DNA of 64,000 nt from GCA-958296115 sp965222445 (GCA_965222445.1 CBDCTY010000002.1:496001-560000), one strand, 5' to 3'; shown: positions 48,651 to 57,916, numbered from the stretch's first letter. Numbers and translations are program-made. The notes: a model not told the origin generated them from the letters alone.

Positions 48651-49861
48651 ATGCCGAACACCAGTTCTCCGATTGCCGTGGCCATCTGCGCCGCCAGTAG
48701 AGGCGGTACCGCATTACCTACCTGTGTGAACTGCCTAGCGGTCGATCCGACGAAGACATAGTCGTCTGGGAAGGTTTGCAGTCGAGCACACTCCCGGACA
48801 CTAAGGGTACGCGGTATTTCTGGATGAAGATGAGAACGGCCTCCGCCCCTGGTGCCCCCGGCGATGACGGTCTTAGATGGTAGGCTTGGGTCAAGCCTAT
48901 CAACGCGCCCGAGCTTCTCCCTTTGCCCATAGTCCAGCGTACTATATCGAAGCACTGAACTCAATCTGTGCGCCCTGATCTCAGTGTTCGTGAAGCACCC
49001 TTGATCTCGGGGCAATACAGACCCACAGCCGATGAGCACGTCGGAGCCCTGCGGGAAGGTGAACCTCTTCCCATTCCTTGTTCCTAGGACAAACAGGCGT
49101 TCACGAAACTGAGGAATTCCAAAATTCGCCGAGTTGACGACGGCTGGTTCTTCAACTGTGTAGCCGCGTCGACTCAGTCTCTCGATCATTCGTCCGAGTT
49201 GCTTCCCTCCATCTAGTGCGCGTAAGCCGGGCACATTCTCAATTACGAAACACGTTGGTTTGAAATAGTCAATGAGATGAGCATAGTCAAACAACAATCC
49301 GCCCTCAACGTCGTCGCTAAAACCAATTCGCTTGTAGTTGCCCCCTTCCTTAGTGAAGCGCTGACTAGCAGCGACAGAGAACGGCTGACAGGGCGGCCCA
49401 CCAACAAACACTCCTTCAAAATGCCTACCGATAACTCTCTCTAGTCGTGAGATCGTACCTTCCACATCAGAAACGTCACCCGAGCTTGTGGGTGGCCCAA
49501 ACACGTGCCAGGTGGGACGGTTTTTCCTGAGGGTCTTGCAGAAACGCTCGTCAAATTCAAAGGCGGCCGAATGCTGAAAACCAACCGCCTCAAAGCCGAG
49601 ATCAACTCCTCCACACCCCGTGAAAAAGCTGACAAACGGAATGTCGTTTGGAAGTCTACGGAAGTCCTCCAGTGCCCTAGGTTTAAGTCCAGCCCACCGT
49701 CTGCCTTCGCTATTTTGGTAGACCAAATCATCAATTCCCAACCCATGTGCTTCCAGCGTATCAGTAAGCTCCCAATTCTCGGATTCAGCCAGAGCGAAGA
49801 GCCCTGCTTGTTCTTCGTACGTGAGCTTCCCATTCGTCGCCCTGTGTGGTTTTGCGGACAC
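48647..49861 (-). CDS. DNA (cytosine-5) methyltransferase
   Basis: 404 residues. Motif I is VSFFTGCGGVDLGFEAVGF (AdoMet), motif IV GGPPCQPFSV with the catalytic Cys, motif VI ENVPGLRAL, motif VIII QFRERLFVLGTRNG, and motifs IX-X RECARLQTFPDDY and VGNAVPPLLA. An N-terminal part of about 75 residues before motif I is specific to this protein. The recognition site cannot be predicted. It is followed by vsr and preceded by the HNH gene 5 bases away, so all three look like one transcript. GC is clearly lower than in flanking genes. Confidence 0.95.
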   Translation of the reverse strand: MSAKPHRATNGKLTYEEQAGLFALAESENWELTDTLEAHGLGIDDLVYQNSEGRRWAGLKPRALEDFRRLPNDIPFVSFFTGCGGVDLGFEAVGFQHSAAFEFDERFCKTLRKNRPTWHVFGPPTSSGDVSDVEGTISRLERVIGRHFEGVFVGGPPCQPFSVAASQRFTKEGGNYKRIGFSDDVEGGLLFDYAHLIDYFKPTCFVIENVPGLRALDGGKQLGRMIERLSRRGYTVEEPAVVNSANFGIPQFRERLFVLGTRNGKRFTFPQGSDVLIGCGSVLPRDQGCFTNTEIRAHRLSSVLRYSTLDYGQREKLGRVDRLDPSLPSKTVIAGGTRGGGRSHLHPEIPRTLSVRECARLQTFPDDYVFVGSTARQFTQVGNAVPPLLAAQMATAIGELVFGI

Positions 49862-49866
49862 GGGAG

Positions 49867-51054
49867 CTACTTCCTCACTATCAACATCCGGGCCTTGTCG
49901 TAAATCCTGCGAGCCTCACCTTTGTCAGAAAAGTCGTCTTTGTGACCACATTCCAAGTATCGATCGTAGTACCTGTGAACTGATCGGTGGCAGGTAGGGC
50001 AAATGGCTATAAGATCATTAAGCAGCGTACCCGTACGTGAATCAACACGGGTCCCTGAGGACAGTGGGAGGACATGGTGCATATCGAGGATCCTGTCAGT
50101 CCAAGGATACTTGGTGTGTGTGTCCGTTCCACATGCATCGCACACCGACGTGGGCCGTGTGCGAAAGAACAGAGTGCGAAGTCGAGAATTGCGTTCGATG
50201 ACCGTATGCGATCTCTTCACTTTGCTACCTTCCACAAACCCACTGGTCAATTCATCCGAAGTGGTTGTAGTCGGATAATCGAAGAAGTCATGCACACTGC
50301 CATCTCTAAAGTTGGAGGCCACGCGCTGAATCTCCCCGTTGCCGTCCGGTAACCTGGGACCGTCAAGAGGCTCAATCGCCTTAAAGACTTCGGCTGCATC
50401 CTCCTGACTGAGAGTAGCCACAATTACGTTTCTGTGCGTGTGAAGGTAGGAGAGTTGGCAGAGGAACTTGATACTTTCCCTACCTTGCCGGAATTTGTCA
50501 CGACTCTTGTACGCTTGGGCGGCACCGTCATAATCTTCCCAGTCGTCGAGTAAGGCTACGAACTCGCCTTCATTCTCGTCGCCAGTAAAGCTACTGGTGA
50601 TGTATGCTCCTATTATCTCGTTTATTGTGCTTTCGCTGATTCCTAGCGTAGCAATCTTTGACAGAATATACTTCAGGGAGAATACCAGAGGGTGTCTGAT
50701 TTTCCCATGGCTATTCCAATTGGACAGCGCCGGCGACGGAGAAGTAGTGGCTTCCACCAAGAAATGCAGGTATTCATCGCAAGTTACAGCACCATCTATA
50801 GCCAAGATGCGGGCAACGTCAGTAGGCTCGGCTACATTATCAATGTCACTGGCAAGGAAGCAGAGTTTGAAGACACGGGCATAGTTTCTCCATGGAGTGT
50901 AGTCCGGATAGTCAGGGGGAAAGTCTAAACCTGTGTCGTGTCGTATGGTCTTTGCTGGTGTGTTCTTCAGATCGTGGTTGACGGCGAATCGAGACACCGT
51001 CCTCAATTCATCGAATTGGAAGTAGCGCATCCTGCCCTGTTCCCAATTCCACAT
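49867..51054 (-). CDS. HNH endonuclease, putative restriction enzyme of the island
   Basis: 395 residues. The C-terminal HNH domain reads CDACG...RILDMHHVLPLSSG, then LNDLIAICPTCHRSVHRYY, with Cys4 zinc and the catalytic His-Asn-His. The N-terminal 280 residues are unlike any domain I know and may bind DNA, like the specificity parts of type II enzymes. With the C5-methyltransferase and Vsr downstream, it is most likely the type II restriction partner. Other HNH enzymes, such as methylation-dependent McrA, are possible. The region has lower GC and its codon use differs from neighbours, suggesting transfer. Confidence 0.72.
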   Translation of the reverse strand: MWNWEQGRMRYFQFDELRTVSRFAVNHDLKNTPAKTIRHDTGLDFPPDYPDYTPWRNYARVFKLCFLASDIDNVAEPTDVARILAIDGAVTCDEYLHFLVEATTSPSPALSNWNSHGKIRHPLVFSLKYILSKIATLGISESTINEIIGAYITSSFTGDENEGEFVALLDDWEDYDGAAQAYKSRDKFRQGRESIKFLCQLSYLHTHRNVIVATLSQEDAAEVFKAIEPLDGPRLPDGNGEIQRVASNFRDGSVHDFFDYPTTTTSDELTSGFVEGSKVKRSHTVIERNSRLRTLFFRTRPTSVCDACGTDTHTKYPWTDRILDMHHVLPLSSGTRVDSRTGTLLNDLIAICPTCHRSVHRYYDRYLECGHKDDFSDKGEARRIYDKARMLIVRK

Positions 51055-51137
51055 ATGCCATCACCAGCGAAGAATTCATGCCGCATGTTAGCAGATCAGT
51101 TAGGCCATGTAAAGTAGCATCGGAGGGTTGGAAGCTG

Positions 51138-52064
51138 CTATTGTGGCCGTCGGAAGTTGCGCGCGAGCTCGGAGACGTACCGATGACCGAGGCCGTCCGA
51201 GTTGTCGCCCAGCCAGGCGCTGAGACTTGTCGTGCCCGTCGGCGGGTCGTCGGACGTCAGCAGGCTGGCCATGAGGCCGTCGATCTCGTCCCGGGTGAGC
51301 ACAACGTCGCGGATGAACATGCCGACGAGCCTGGTCAGGGCCAGACCTACGGATGGTGACGTGTGTATGAACCGGCAGCGCGACCCCACCGCGTCGGCCA
51401 GGAGGCGCAGCAGATCCTCGAAGGTAAGGGTCTCGGGCCCGACGGCGTCTCTGACGGTGTCCTCCATCTGGGAACCGGCGGCGACTGCGAGGGCGGCGAG
51501 GTCGTCGACATATACGGGTCGAACGAGGTAGTCGCCGCTCCCGACGATGGGGAAGACTGGGAAGCGCCGGATGGCCCACGCCATGTTGTTCAGCAGCACG
51601 TCCTCGGCGCCGAAGACCAGGGTCGGCCTGACGATGGCATAGGGGACGCCCAGCCCCTTCAGGGTCTCCTCCACGCGCCCCTTGCCCCTGAAGTACGGCA
51701 GCCTCGACCCGGACGCGGCGTTGGTGATCGAGACGTGGACGATCCTGCTTACGCCGGCATCCCTGGCGGCCTCGAACAGCCCCCTGGAGTTCTCGGCGGC
51801 GCGCTCGAAGGTCGTCTCACCTCGCGCGAATCGAATCCAGTAGGTGTTGTAGAGCACGTCCGCGCCCTGCATCGAGCTGCGCAGCCCGTCGCCGTCGGAG
51901 AAGTCCAGGGGCGACACCTCAACGCGTCCGTCGAATGGGTCCTCCCGATCCGGGTGCCCCGTCAGGGTCCTTACGCGTACGCCCGCGTCGAGCAGGCGCC
52001 GGGCGATATACCTGCCGGTGTAGCTGAACGCCCCGGTGACTACGGCTGTGCTAGGGTGAGTCAC
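51138..52064 (-). CDS. NAD(P)-binding atypical/extended SDR (NDUFA9-like)
   Basis: 308 residues. The Rossmann motif is VTGAFSYTGRYIARRLL near the start. FERAAENSRGLFEAARDAGV, VSRIVHVSITNA and RPTLVFGAEDVL follow. The usual YxxxK is replaced by PYFRGKGRVEE, retaining Tyr and Lys. It resembles the NDUFA9/complex I accessory and NmrA-like groups, whose roles are not catalytic in all cases. No nuo gene is in the window. It follows ggt by 16 bases and may be co-transcribed. Confidence 0.78.
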   Translation of the reverse strand: MTHPSTAVVTGAFSYTGRYIARRLLDAGVRVRTLTGHPDREDPFDGRVEVSPLDFSDGDGLRSSMQGADVLYNTYWIRFARGETTFERAAENSRGLFEAARDAGVSRIVHVSITNAASGSRLPYFRGKGRVEETLKGLGVPYAIVRPTLVFGAEDVLLNNMAWAIRRFPVFPIVGSGDYLVRPVYVDDLAALAVAAGSQMEDTVRDAVGPETLTFEDLLRLLADAVGSRCRFIHTSPSVGLALTRLVGMFIRDVVLTRDEIDGLMASLLTSDDPPTGTTSLSAWLGDNSDGLGHRYVSELARNFRRPQ

Positions 52065-52080
52065 TGTGTCCTACTCCCGG

Positions 52081-53793
52081 TCAAATTCCCTCCGCATACG
52101 CCGAATGGAAGATGTCCACGCCGGCGCGGAAACCCATATCTGAGTCCCGAACGATCGCTACCGGGCTCGCGAACCCGGCGAATCCTCCCTGCACGTGGTC
52201 GCCGCCGATGACGTAGAGCCGGTGCCCGCGTCCTTCGAGCTCCGCCACCACCTCTGCAGGCAGTCGCGGGTCCACGCTCGTGACCGCCAATGAGCAGTCG
52301 ACACGGGGCGAGTCTATCGCCTCCTGCGGGCCCATGCCGAAGTCGACGACCTTCGAAATGAGTTGGGTAACGCAGTTCGTTATGCGCCGTCCGCCCGACG
52401 CGCCCACGGCCATCCGCACCCCGTCCGGACCCATCACCAGCGCCGGCGTCATGTTGTTGAGCGGGTACTTGCCCGGCATGATCGAGTTGACCCGCCCAGG
52501 AATCGGGTCGAACCACATCATGCCGTTGTTCATCACCACGCCGGTGCCCTTCGGCACGAACCCGGAGCCGAACCCGCCCATCAGCGTATTCGTGAGCGAC
52601 ACCGCGTTGCCCTCGGCGTCCATCACGCAGAGATGCGTCGTCCCGGAATCGAGTGCCGGGACGCTGGCCGGCACCCTTTCGCCCGGCGCGCTGGGGTCGA
52701 AGGCCCAGGGGTCCCCCGGCTCGATGGGGCCCAGGCGACGCTCGTCGATGAGACCGCGCCGCAGGTCAGAGTAGCCGTCGGAGACCAGGCCCTCCCACGG
52801 AACATCGGCGAACGCCGGGTCCGCCATGTACACATACCGGTCCGCGTAGGCCAGGCGGGCGGCCCAGATGTATGCGTGAAGCGCCTCGGCGGAGTTGTGG
52901 CCCATCGACCTGACGTCGAATTCGTCCAGCACACGCAGGGTCATCGCCGATGTCGTCCCCGCGCACGCGAAGGGCGGCACCCGAACTGTATGCCCGGAGT
53001 AACCGAACTCGAGGCCCGAGTCCCATACGAACGGGCGGTACTCGGCAAAATCTTGCTCAGAGACGATCCCGCCGCACGACCGGATGTCGGATGCGATCGC
53101 GCTGGCGATGCCTCCGGAGTAGAACGCCCCCGGTCCGTCCCGGCCAACCGCCTCTAGCACGTCGGCCAGGTCCGGCTGTTTGAGGAGCGCCGGGCTCATC
53201 ACGTCGCCCGTCGGCAGCTGTCCGCCCGGCATGAATATGCTGCGGAGCTCGTCGAACTCGAATAGCCGCGATGCCATGAGTCCCATAGAGTACATGTTGT
53301 GCCATCCCGGCGAGTGGCCGTCCCTCGCCAGCGACACGGCCGGGGCGACCACGTCTTCGAGCGGCAGCTTGCCGAGCAGTCTGTGAGCCTCACACAGACC
53401 GGCGACGGCCCCGGGCACTGCGATCGACCTCGGCCCCTCTAGGTTCTCGTCGTCGACCACCCCGGCCCAGCCGAAGTTGCCCACGGAGGCCTCGCCTGAC
53501 AGCTCGTACATGGCCGGTCGCGCTGCGAGCGGCCCCTTCATCGGAAATCCGACCACGCCTCCCCTCTCTCCGACCTGGTAGACCAGGTATCCGCCTCCAC
53601 CTATGCCGCTGGACGCCGGCTCGACCACGCCCACTGCGAAGCAGGCCGCGACCGCCGCGTCGACCGCGTTGCCCCCCATCTCGAGCATCTGCACGCCCGC
53701 TCTAGTCGCGTGAACGTCCTTGGTCGCGACCATGCCATGCGGCGCGCTCGCCTCGGTCTTCGCAATGGTCGTGCGTGTCGGTACAGCGTTCAT
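52081..53793 (-). CDS. ggt: Gamma-glutamyltransferase
   Basis: Cleaves gamma-glutamyl bonds (glutathione and others) and matures by autocleavage at a Thr. 570 residues. The cleavage site is SGTTHLCVMDAEGN near residue 370, consistent with a large N-terminal subunit and a ~200-residue small one. NGMMWFDPIPG and VGASGGRRI are small-subunit motifs of the active site. No signal peptide is clear, so the location is unknown; many related proteins in such genomes act on acyl or peptide substrates other than glutathione. ATG 53793 has GGAG 7 bases upstream. Confidence 0.9.
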   Translation of the reverse strand: MNAVPTRTTIAKTEASAPHGMVATKDVHATRAGVQMLEMGGNAVDAAVAACFAVGVVEPASSGIGGGGYLVYQVGERGGVVGFPMKGPLAARPAMYELSGEASVGNFGWAGVVDDENLEGPRSIAVPGAVAGLCEAHRLLGKLPLEDVVAPAVSLARDGHSPGWHNMYSMGLMASRLFEFDELRSIFMPGGQLPTGDVMSPALLKQPDLADVLEAVGRDGPGAFYSGGIASAIASDIRSCGGIVSEQDFAEYRPFVWDSGLEFGYSGHTVRVPPFACAGTTSAMTLRVLDEFDVRSMGHNSAEALHAYIWAARLAYADRYVYMADPAFADVPWEGLVSDGYSDLRRGLIDERRLGPIEPGDPWAFDPSAPGERVPASVPALDSGTTHLCVMDAEGNAVSLTNTLMGGFGSGFVPKGTGVVMNNGMMWFDPIPGRVNSIMPGKYPLNNMTPALVMGPDGVRMAVGASGGRRITNCVTQLISKVVDFGMGPQEAIDSPRVDCSLAVTSVDPRLPAEVVAELEGRGHRLYVIGGDHVQGGFAGFASPVAIVRDSDMGFRAGVDIFHSAYAEGI

Positions 53794-53978
53794 CTCATCG
53801 CTCCGGTATTGATGCCAATGTGGGTCTGCTGAGATATGTGGTGTTCATTGCAACAGGGCTCCCCGACAGGGAGCAAGCTCGGCGCTCCCTTCACGAAGTC
53901 GCGGGTCGACGCCCCTGTCAGCGACATGGGACATGGGTTAGAATAGGACGCATAGTGCGCAAAGGAGAGATATCTGCG

Positions 53979-54335
53979 GTGGGAACATTCAGTTGGCCGT
54001 TGCGGATTTCCAGCATGGACGGCATGCACGCTCGGGACATAGAAGCGACGGTAGATACCGGTGCCGCATACACTACGCTGCCCGCCCGGCTGCTGCGTGA
54101 ATTGGGGATCACGCCAATGGGCAAACGTAGATTCCTGCTGGCCGACGGACGACGGATCGATATGGACTACGGGGAGGCCCGGGCAAGCGTCGACGGCGAG
54201 AATGTCACTACTCTCGTGGTCTTCGGAGAAGACCATGCTCCAGCCCTCCTTGGGGCTTATACCCTGGAGGGTCTGGCCTTGGCGGTGGAACCGGTAGAAC
54301 AGCGACTGGTCCCGACCCATCTCATCATGTACTAG
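53979..54335 (+). CDS. Retropepsin-like (clan AA) aspartic protease
   Basis: 118 residues, one retropepsin-like domain: DIEATVDTGAAYTTLPARLL with the active DTG-A motif, then the flap LADGRRIDMDYGEARASV and a second hydrophobic pair before DHAPALLGAYTLEGLALAV, the ALLG motif of the fold. Acts as a homodimer in its family; targets in bacteria are mostly unknown. Start uncertain: GTG 53979 with AGGAG about 11 bases before; the frame is open upstream to 53775 but overlaps ggt's start. No membrane segment is present. Confidence 0.72.
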   Translation: MGTFSWPLRISSMDGMHARDIEATVDTGAAYTTLPARLLRELGITPMGKRRFLLADGRRIDMDYGEARASVDGENVTTLVVFGEDHAPALLGAYTLEGLALAVEPVEQRLVPTHLIMY

Positions 54336-54428
54336 TTTCTTGTATATCACCGTACTCTTCCGCTGAGAGCCACCCCCCGCCCTTGACTTGATGTCTCCTA
54401 GGTACATGTCGTTCCAGTCTGTCTTTGC

Positions 54429-55610
54429 CTACGGCCTCGGCGCTGGGCCGAGCACCTTGTACTTCCTGTCCGCCGTCCACTCGGCTGCCGGCAGCACCTC
54501 CACGACCACTCTTGACAGGCCCACCACCTCGCCGTCAGCGTCGAAGCTGTAGTCGTTCCCGATAGCGCCGCTCCAGGTGATCGCGTACATGCAGTCGCGG
54601 AAGCCGTCCGCGTCCTGGTCGTCGTTCGTCTGCTTGAGGCACTCGGCCGCGATGTACACGTCGTCGTACGCGGAACCCAGGTGCCACGGCAGCGTGACAT
54701 AGTTGTATCGGTCCCTGAAGCTCCCCAGGACCTCCTGCGCCTTCTCGTTCTCAGGGTCGAGGTCGGCGGTGATGGCCTTCATCCCCGTAGCCGCGTCGCC
54801 TGCGATTTCGAGCGCGGTCGTCCCCACCGAGATCGTCTCCGCGTAGATTGGTCCTTCGTAGCCCAGCTCGCGGGCCTGCTTGACGATGGTCCCCGCCGAG
54901 AATTCAGACTGCGGCGCCAGGTGCAGCGCGTCCGGATTCGCCGCGAATAGCTTCCCGAGCTGCGACCTGAAGTCGGTGACATCCGTTGCGTACCGCTCCT
55001 CGGCCACCACCTTCCCGCCGCGCTCCTCGAACTGGGCCACCGAGGTGCGCCTCACTCCCTCGGCGTAGTCGGTAGACTCTGTGATGGTGGCCAGCGTGCG
55101 TACCCCGTCCGCCCACAGGGCGTTCCCCGTGTCGATACTCACCTGAACGTCGCTGATCTGCGTCCTGAAAATATAGTCGCCGGCCTTGGCTATGTCGGGG
55201 TTGCTCGCCAGCCCGGAGAAAAGGATGGTCCCGTCAGCCTCCGCCAGCGGGGCCGCCCCCAGCATTGCGCCGCTGCACGAGGTTCCCAGGATGATCTTCA
55301 CCCCCTCCACGTCGGTCAGCTTCTTGTAAGCGGTAATCGCGTCCTGGGCGCCGCACTTCGAGTCCTCGACGACGAGCTCCAGCTTTCGTCCGTCGATGCC
55401 GCCCGCGGCGTTGATCTCGTCGGCCGCCATCTGCTTGGCCTGGTTGGCCACCGTGCCATAGGTCTCGCCCGGGCCCGACAGCGATTCCATCACGCCGATC
55501 CTGAACGGGCCCTCCTGTCCATCGTCACCGCCGCTGCAAGCCAGGGCCGCCAGCGCCAGAATCGGCACCAGCCCGAAAACGAGGAATCGTTTGTTCCGAG
55601 GCCTTACCAA
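54429..55610 (-). CDS. Branched-chain amino-acid-type ABC binding lipoprotein (LivK-like)
   Basis: 393-residue type I periplasmic-binding protein. The signal peptide FLVFGLVPILALAALACSGG gives a lipidated Cys. The mature protein starts FRIGVMESLSGPGETYG with a typical ligand loop. KLTDVEGVKIILGTSCSG and HLGSAYDDVYIAAECLK follow, as in LivJ/LivK. TTG 55610 has AGGGG 6 bases upstream. No LivH/M/G/F genes are next to it, so it is another orphan receptor in this window. It takes small amino acids or aromatic acids; the ligand is not predictable. Confidence 0.87.
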   Translation of the reverse strand: MVRPRNKRFLVFGLVPILALAALACSGGDDGQEGPFRIGVMESLSGPGETYGTVANQAKQMAADEINAAGGIDGRKLELVVEDSKCGAQDAITAYKKLTDVEGVKIILGTSCSGAMLGAAPLAEADGTILFSGLASNPDIAKAGDYIFRTQISDVQVSIDTGNALWADGVRTLATITESTDYAEGVRRTSVAQFEERGGKVVAEERYATDVTDFRSQLGKLFAANPDALHLAPQSEFSAGTIVKQARELGYEGPIYAETISVGTTALEIAGDAATGMKAITADLDPENEKAQEVLGSFRDRYNYVTLPWHLGSAYDDVYIAAECLKQTNDDQDADGFRDCMYAITWSGAIGNDYSFDADGEVVGLSRVVVEVLPAAEWTADRKYKVLGPAPRP

Positions 55611-55675
55611 GAGGCGCCCCTTACTTGAGAACCCTCTCTATAGTACCAAACCGAGCGGCACATCCTAACGGACTC

Positions 55676-55800
55676 TACAGTAACTTTTCAGGTTTGAGGG
55701 AGAGGACTTAGCCTCTTCCCCCTGAGGAGACCTTTGCACAACCATCATTCCCGCGCAGAGCCTGCCCCCGAGAAGTCGGGGGCGGGAATCCAGGAGGGCT
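55676..55800. repeat. Dispersed repeat with expanded palindrome
   Basis: AGCCTCTTCCCCCTGAGGAG followed by ACCTTTGC resembles 61845-61875, and 55744-55792 is an expanded palindrome with the GAGCCTGCCCC module. The rest of the gap 55611-56021 has no gene. Confidence 0.6.
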
Positions 55801-56021
55801 CGGCCAGCTTGGATTGCGTCGCTTAGGGTCCCCTGTGTTGCTCTGCTCAGAGAGTTACGCAAAGGTCTCCATTTGGGGGGAAGATTGAGATGGGGGATCT
55901 CCGCTTGACATAGAGGGACTCTCCTCAGATCCCACGAAGACTGAACTGTTACACTCTACAGCGTCGGCCGTACCGTCGCCCCGAATCGAGAATGGACGGC
56001 GCCCCGTGTCGAATCCCCCCT

Positions 56022-56230
56022 CTAGCTGTTCCCTATGCGCTGTTCGAGCCGTTGCAGCGCGTCTCGCGTGGTGCGGATCTCGCGCAGCATGCTCCTCCTT
56101 CGACACGGCCTGCTCCAGGTCCCGGAGTTCAGCTTCGCAGCGTATTGATGATGATGATCGCAATTATGCTGGACTCGAAGGCCGGCGCCTCGGTCAGCCT
56201 CCGGGACGTTTCCGTCAAACTGTTCATTGA
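56022..56230 (-). pseudogene. Possible internal-deletion remnant of a voltage-gated-type ion channel
   Basis: Read on the minus strand, ATG 56230 opens a 32-codon peptide, MNSLTETSRRLTEAPAFESS then IIAIIIINTL, which looks like the N-terminus of bacterial Ion_trans proteins up to the first helix. The frame then stops, and the rest (ELRDLEQAVSKEE and REIRTTRDALQRLEQRIGNS) resembles the C-terminal coiled coil of such channels but needs two frame changes. The pore domain is absent. This is a suggestion from composition and order only. Confidence 0.35.
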
Positions 56231-56335
56231 CGTGCGTCTCGACTCTCTTGCGGTATGTCCGATAGCCAGACGGGCACCAAGGCGGGGTTGCGGGGTGGAG
56301 CAGCCAGACCCTCCACTCCGGACACAGTGAGCGGG

Positions 56336-57115
56336 CTACAGCTTGAGCAGCCGTGCGGCGTTGCCGCCTAGCACCAGCCTCTGCTCGTCTTCCGACAGGT
56401 CGCTGTCCAGAACGAACCCCCACCTGTGGGCGAAGTCGTCGAGGGGCGCGTCGGTGCCCCACAGGACCCTCGTCGGCCCCAGCGCTTCGATAGCCTCGGC
56501 CATGTACCAACGGGTATTCTGCGTCGAAGCGGTCTCGATGTGGAAGTTGGGGTAGCGGGCCAGGTCCCTGAACTTTCCGGGGCTGCTGCTGCCGTGCGCC
56601 ATGATGAACGGCACGCGGGGAAACCGCGCGATGACCTCTTCCGAGACCACGCCGTGCCAGAGCACAGGAAGCTCGCGCTCGTTCAGGTACGCCCAGACCT
56701 GTGTCCACTGGTCGTCTAGCGGATCTATGGGGAACGGCGTGTAGCCGGGGGCGGCCACCATCTGGTGAACCTTCAGGCCACTCATCCCGAGATCTTCGAT
56801 GCACCGCCTCAGCTCGTCGGCCATCGGCCTGGGCTGGTATGGGTTCAGGGCCGCGAATCCGATCAGCGCGTCCGGGTGTTTCTTCACGGCGGCCGATACC
56901 TGGTCGTTGCCCTCGGCGACGTCCGGGTTGAGTATCCCGTTGATGCAGGCCTTGGAAACGCCCGATCGCCTGATGGCGTCGACGATGCCTTCCTCCGCGG
57001 CGGGGAGGTGCATCGTGAGCCACTTGCCCCAGTGGACATGCACGTCGATGATCAGGACGTCGTCGAGCGGGTCTCCGGCCAGCGCCCTTTTCAGAATCTC
57101 GCTCTGCGTGTTCAT
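56336..57115 (-). CDS. Amidohydrolase-family TIM-barrel protein, metal ligands present
   Basis: 259 residues of the amidohydrolase_2 kind (decarboxylase/hydrolase relatives). HxH is in LIIDVHVHWGKW, a further His in LKVHQMVAAPG, AHGSSSPGKF holds another, and Asp in VLWGTDAPLDDF is at the end of strand 8. These are the expected metal ligands. It is the last gene of a five-gene minus-strand run and its ATG overlaps the stop of the preceding paralogue (ATGA). Related proteins act on aromatic acids or lactones; the substrate here is unknown. Confidence 0.83.
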   Translation of the reverse strand: MNTQSEILKRALAGDPLDDVLIIDVHVHWGKWLTMHLPAAEEGIVDAIRRSGVSKACINGILNPDVAEGNDQVSAAVKKHPDALIGFAALNPYQPRPMADELRRCIEDLGMSGLKVHQMVAAPGYTPFPIDPLDDQWTQVWAYLNERELPVLWHGVVSEEVIARFPRVPFIMAHGSSSPGKFRDLARYPNFHIETASTQNTRWYMAEAIEALGPTRVLWGTDAPLDDFAHRWGFVLDSDLSEDEQRLVLGGNAARLLKL

Positions 57116-57888
57116 AGCGTCACGTCCTTCAGGAGCGACCTCATGTTGTCGCCCGCGATCTTCCGCTTCGCCTCTTCGCTTATGCCTGAGTAGATGATCT
57201 GCAGCATGCTCTGGAGCGGAGTGAAGTAGGGGTAGCGGGAGCCGTAGACGACTCTCTCAGGGCCGAAACGCTCCACGATCTTCTCAAGCGTTCCCATTGT
57301 CTGGTTGCCTGCCAGCTCCAGGAAGAAGCCGTCGAACCGCTCCCACAGAGCGTAGAAGTACCGCTCGTGGTACTCGATCTTGGGCAGCACCAGGACAACC
57401 TTGATCCCGGGCCACCCGTCGAGTATGTCGATGATCCAATTGAACTGAACGCCGTGAATGTCCGCGTAGTCCAGAATCAGCACCGGGCGATGCTCTGCCA
57501 CGCGGTCGAAGAGCGGCCCCATCAGGAACGGGTCGGGCCCGGGTACGAAGGGCTGGACGCCGAAGAACATCTTGAGGATGCGCGCGTCGTTTTGGCGCAT
57601 CAGCTCGACCATCTCGTCCGGTGTGGGCGCCTCCCCCGTGTGGTGAGGGCCGACCATCAGGACCGGGTGGAGCCTGTCGTGCTCGGCAATCTCGTCCAGC
57701 AGTACGCCGTTGCCCTCCCTGAAGTCGTACTGCTGCGCCTTGAAGTGGTACACGGTTGACTCAGCAATACCGACCTCGTCCATCTTGCGCAGCAGGGCAA
57801 TGACGCTTGGATCGTGGCCCGGAGGCGGGTTGTAGTATTGTCCTACGCCGCAATTGGCGTCGAAGAAGTTGAGCGGATGTATTGGCAA
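57112..57888 (-). CDS. Amidohydrolase-fold protein lacking the metal ligands
   Basis: 258 residues that align in order with the amidohydrolase after it, but HxH is replaced by NFFDANCGVGQYY, the histidine after strand 6 is missing (VLVLPKIEYHERYF), and the Asp of the last strand is Arg (VVYGSRYPYFTP). A metal-dependent reaction is therefore improbable. Related metal-free members are known as a subgroup. TTG 57888 has GGAGG 6 bases upstream; the frame upstream belongs to the next gene's antisense. Overlap with the intact paralogue suggests a partner. Confidence 0.75.
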   Translation of the reverse strand: MPIHPLNFFDANCGVGQYYNPPPGHDPSVIALLRKMDEVGIAESTVYHFKAQQYDFREGNGVLLDEIAEHDRLHPVLMVGPHHTGEAPTPDEMVELMRQNDARILKMFFGVQPFVPGPDPFLMGPLFDRVAEHRPVLILDYADIHGVQFNWIIDILDGWPGIKVVLVLPKIEYHERYFYALWERFDGFFLELAGNQTMGTLEKIVERFGPERVVYGSRYPYFTPLQSMLQIIYSGISEEAKRKIAGDNMRSLLKDVTL

Positions 57889-57916
57889 ACGTAGCCTCCG
57901 TTCAGGAATTGCCGCT

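Noticed and set aside
48156..51054. Novel anti-phage system beyond restriction-modification
   Set aside because: The three genes are fully explained as an HNH/C5-methyltransferase/Vsr module; no further defence gene adjoins.
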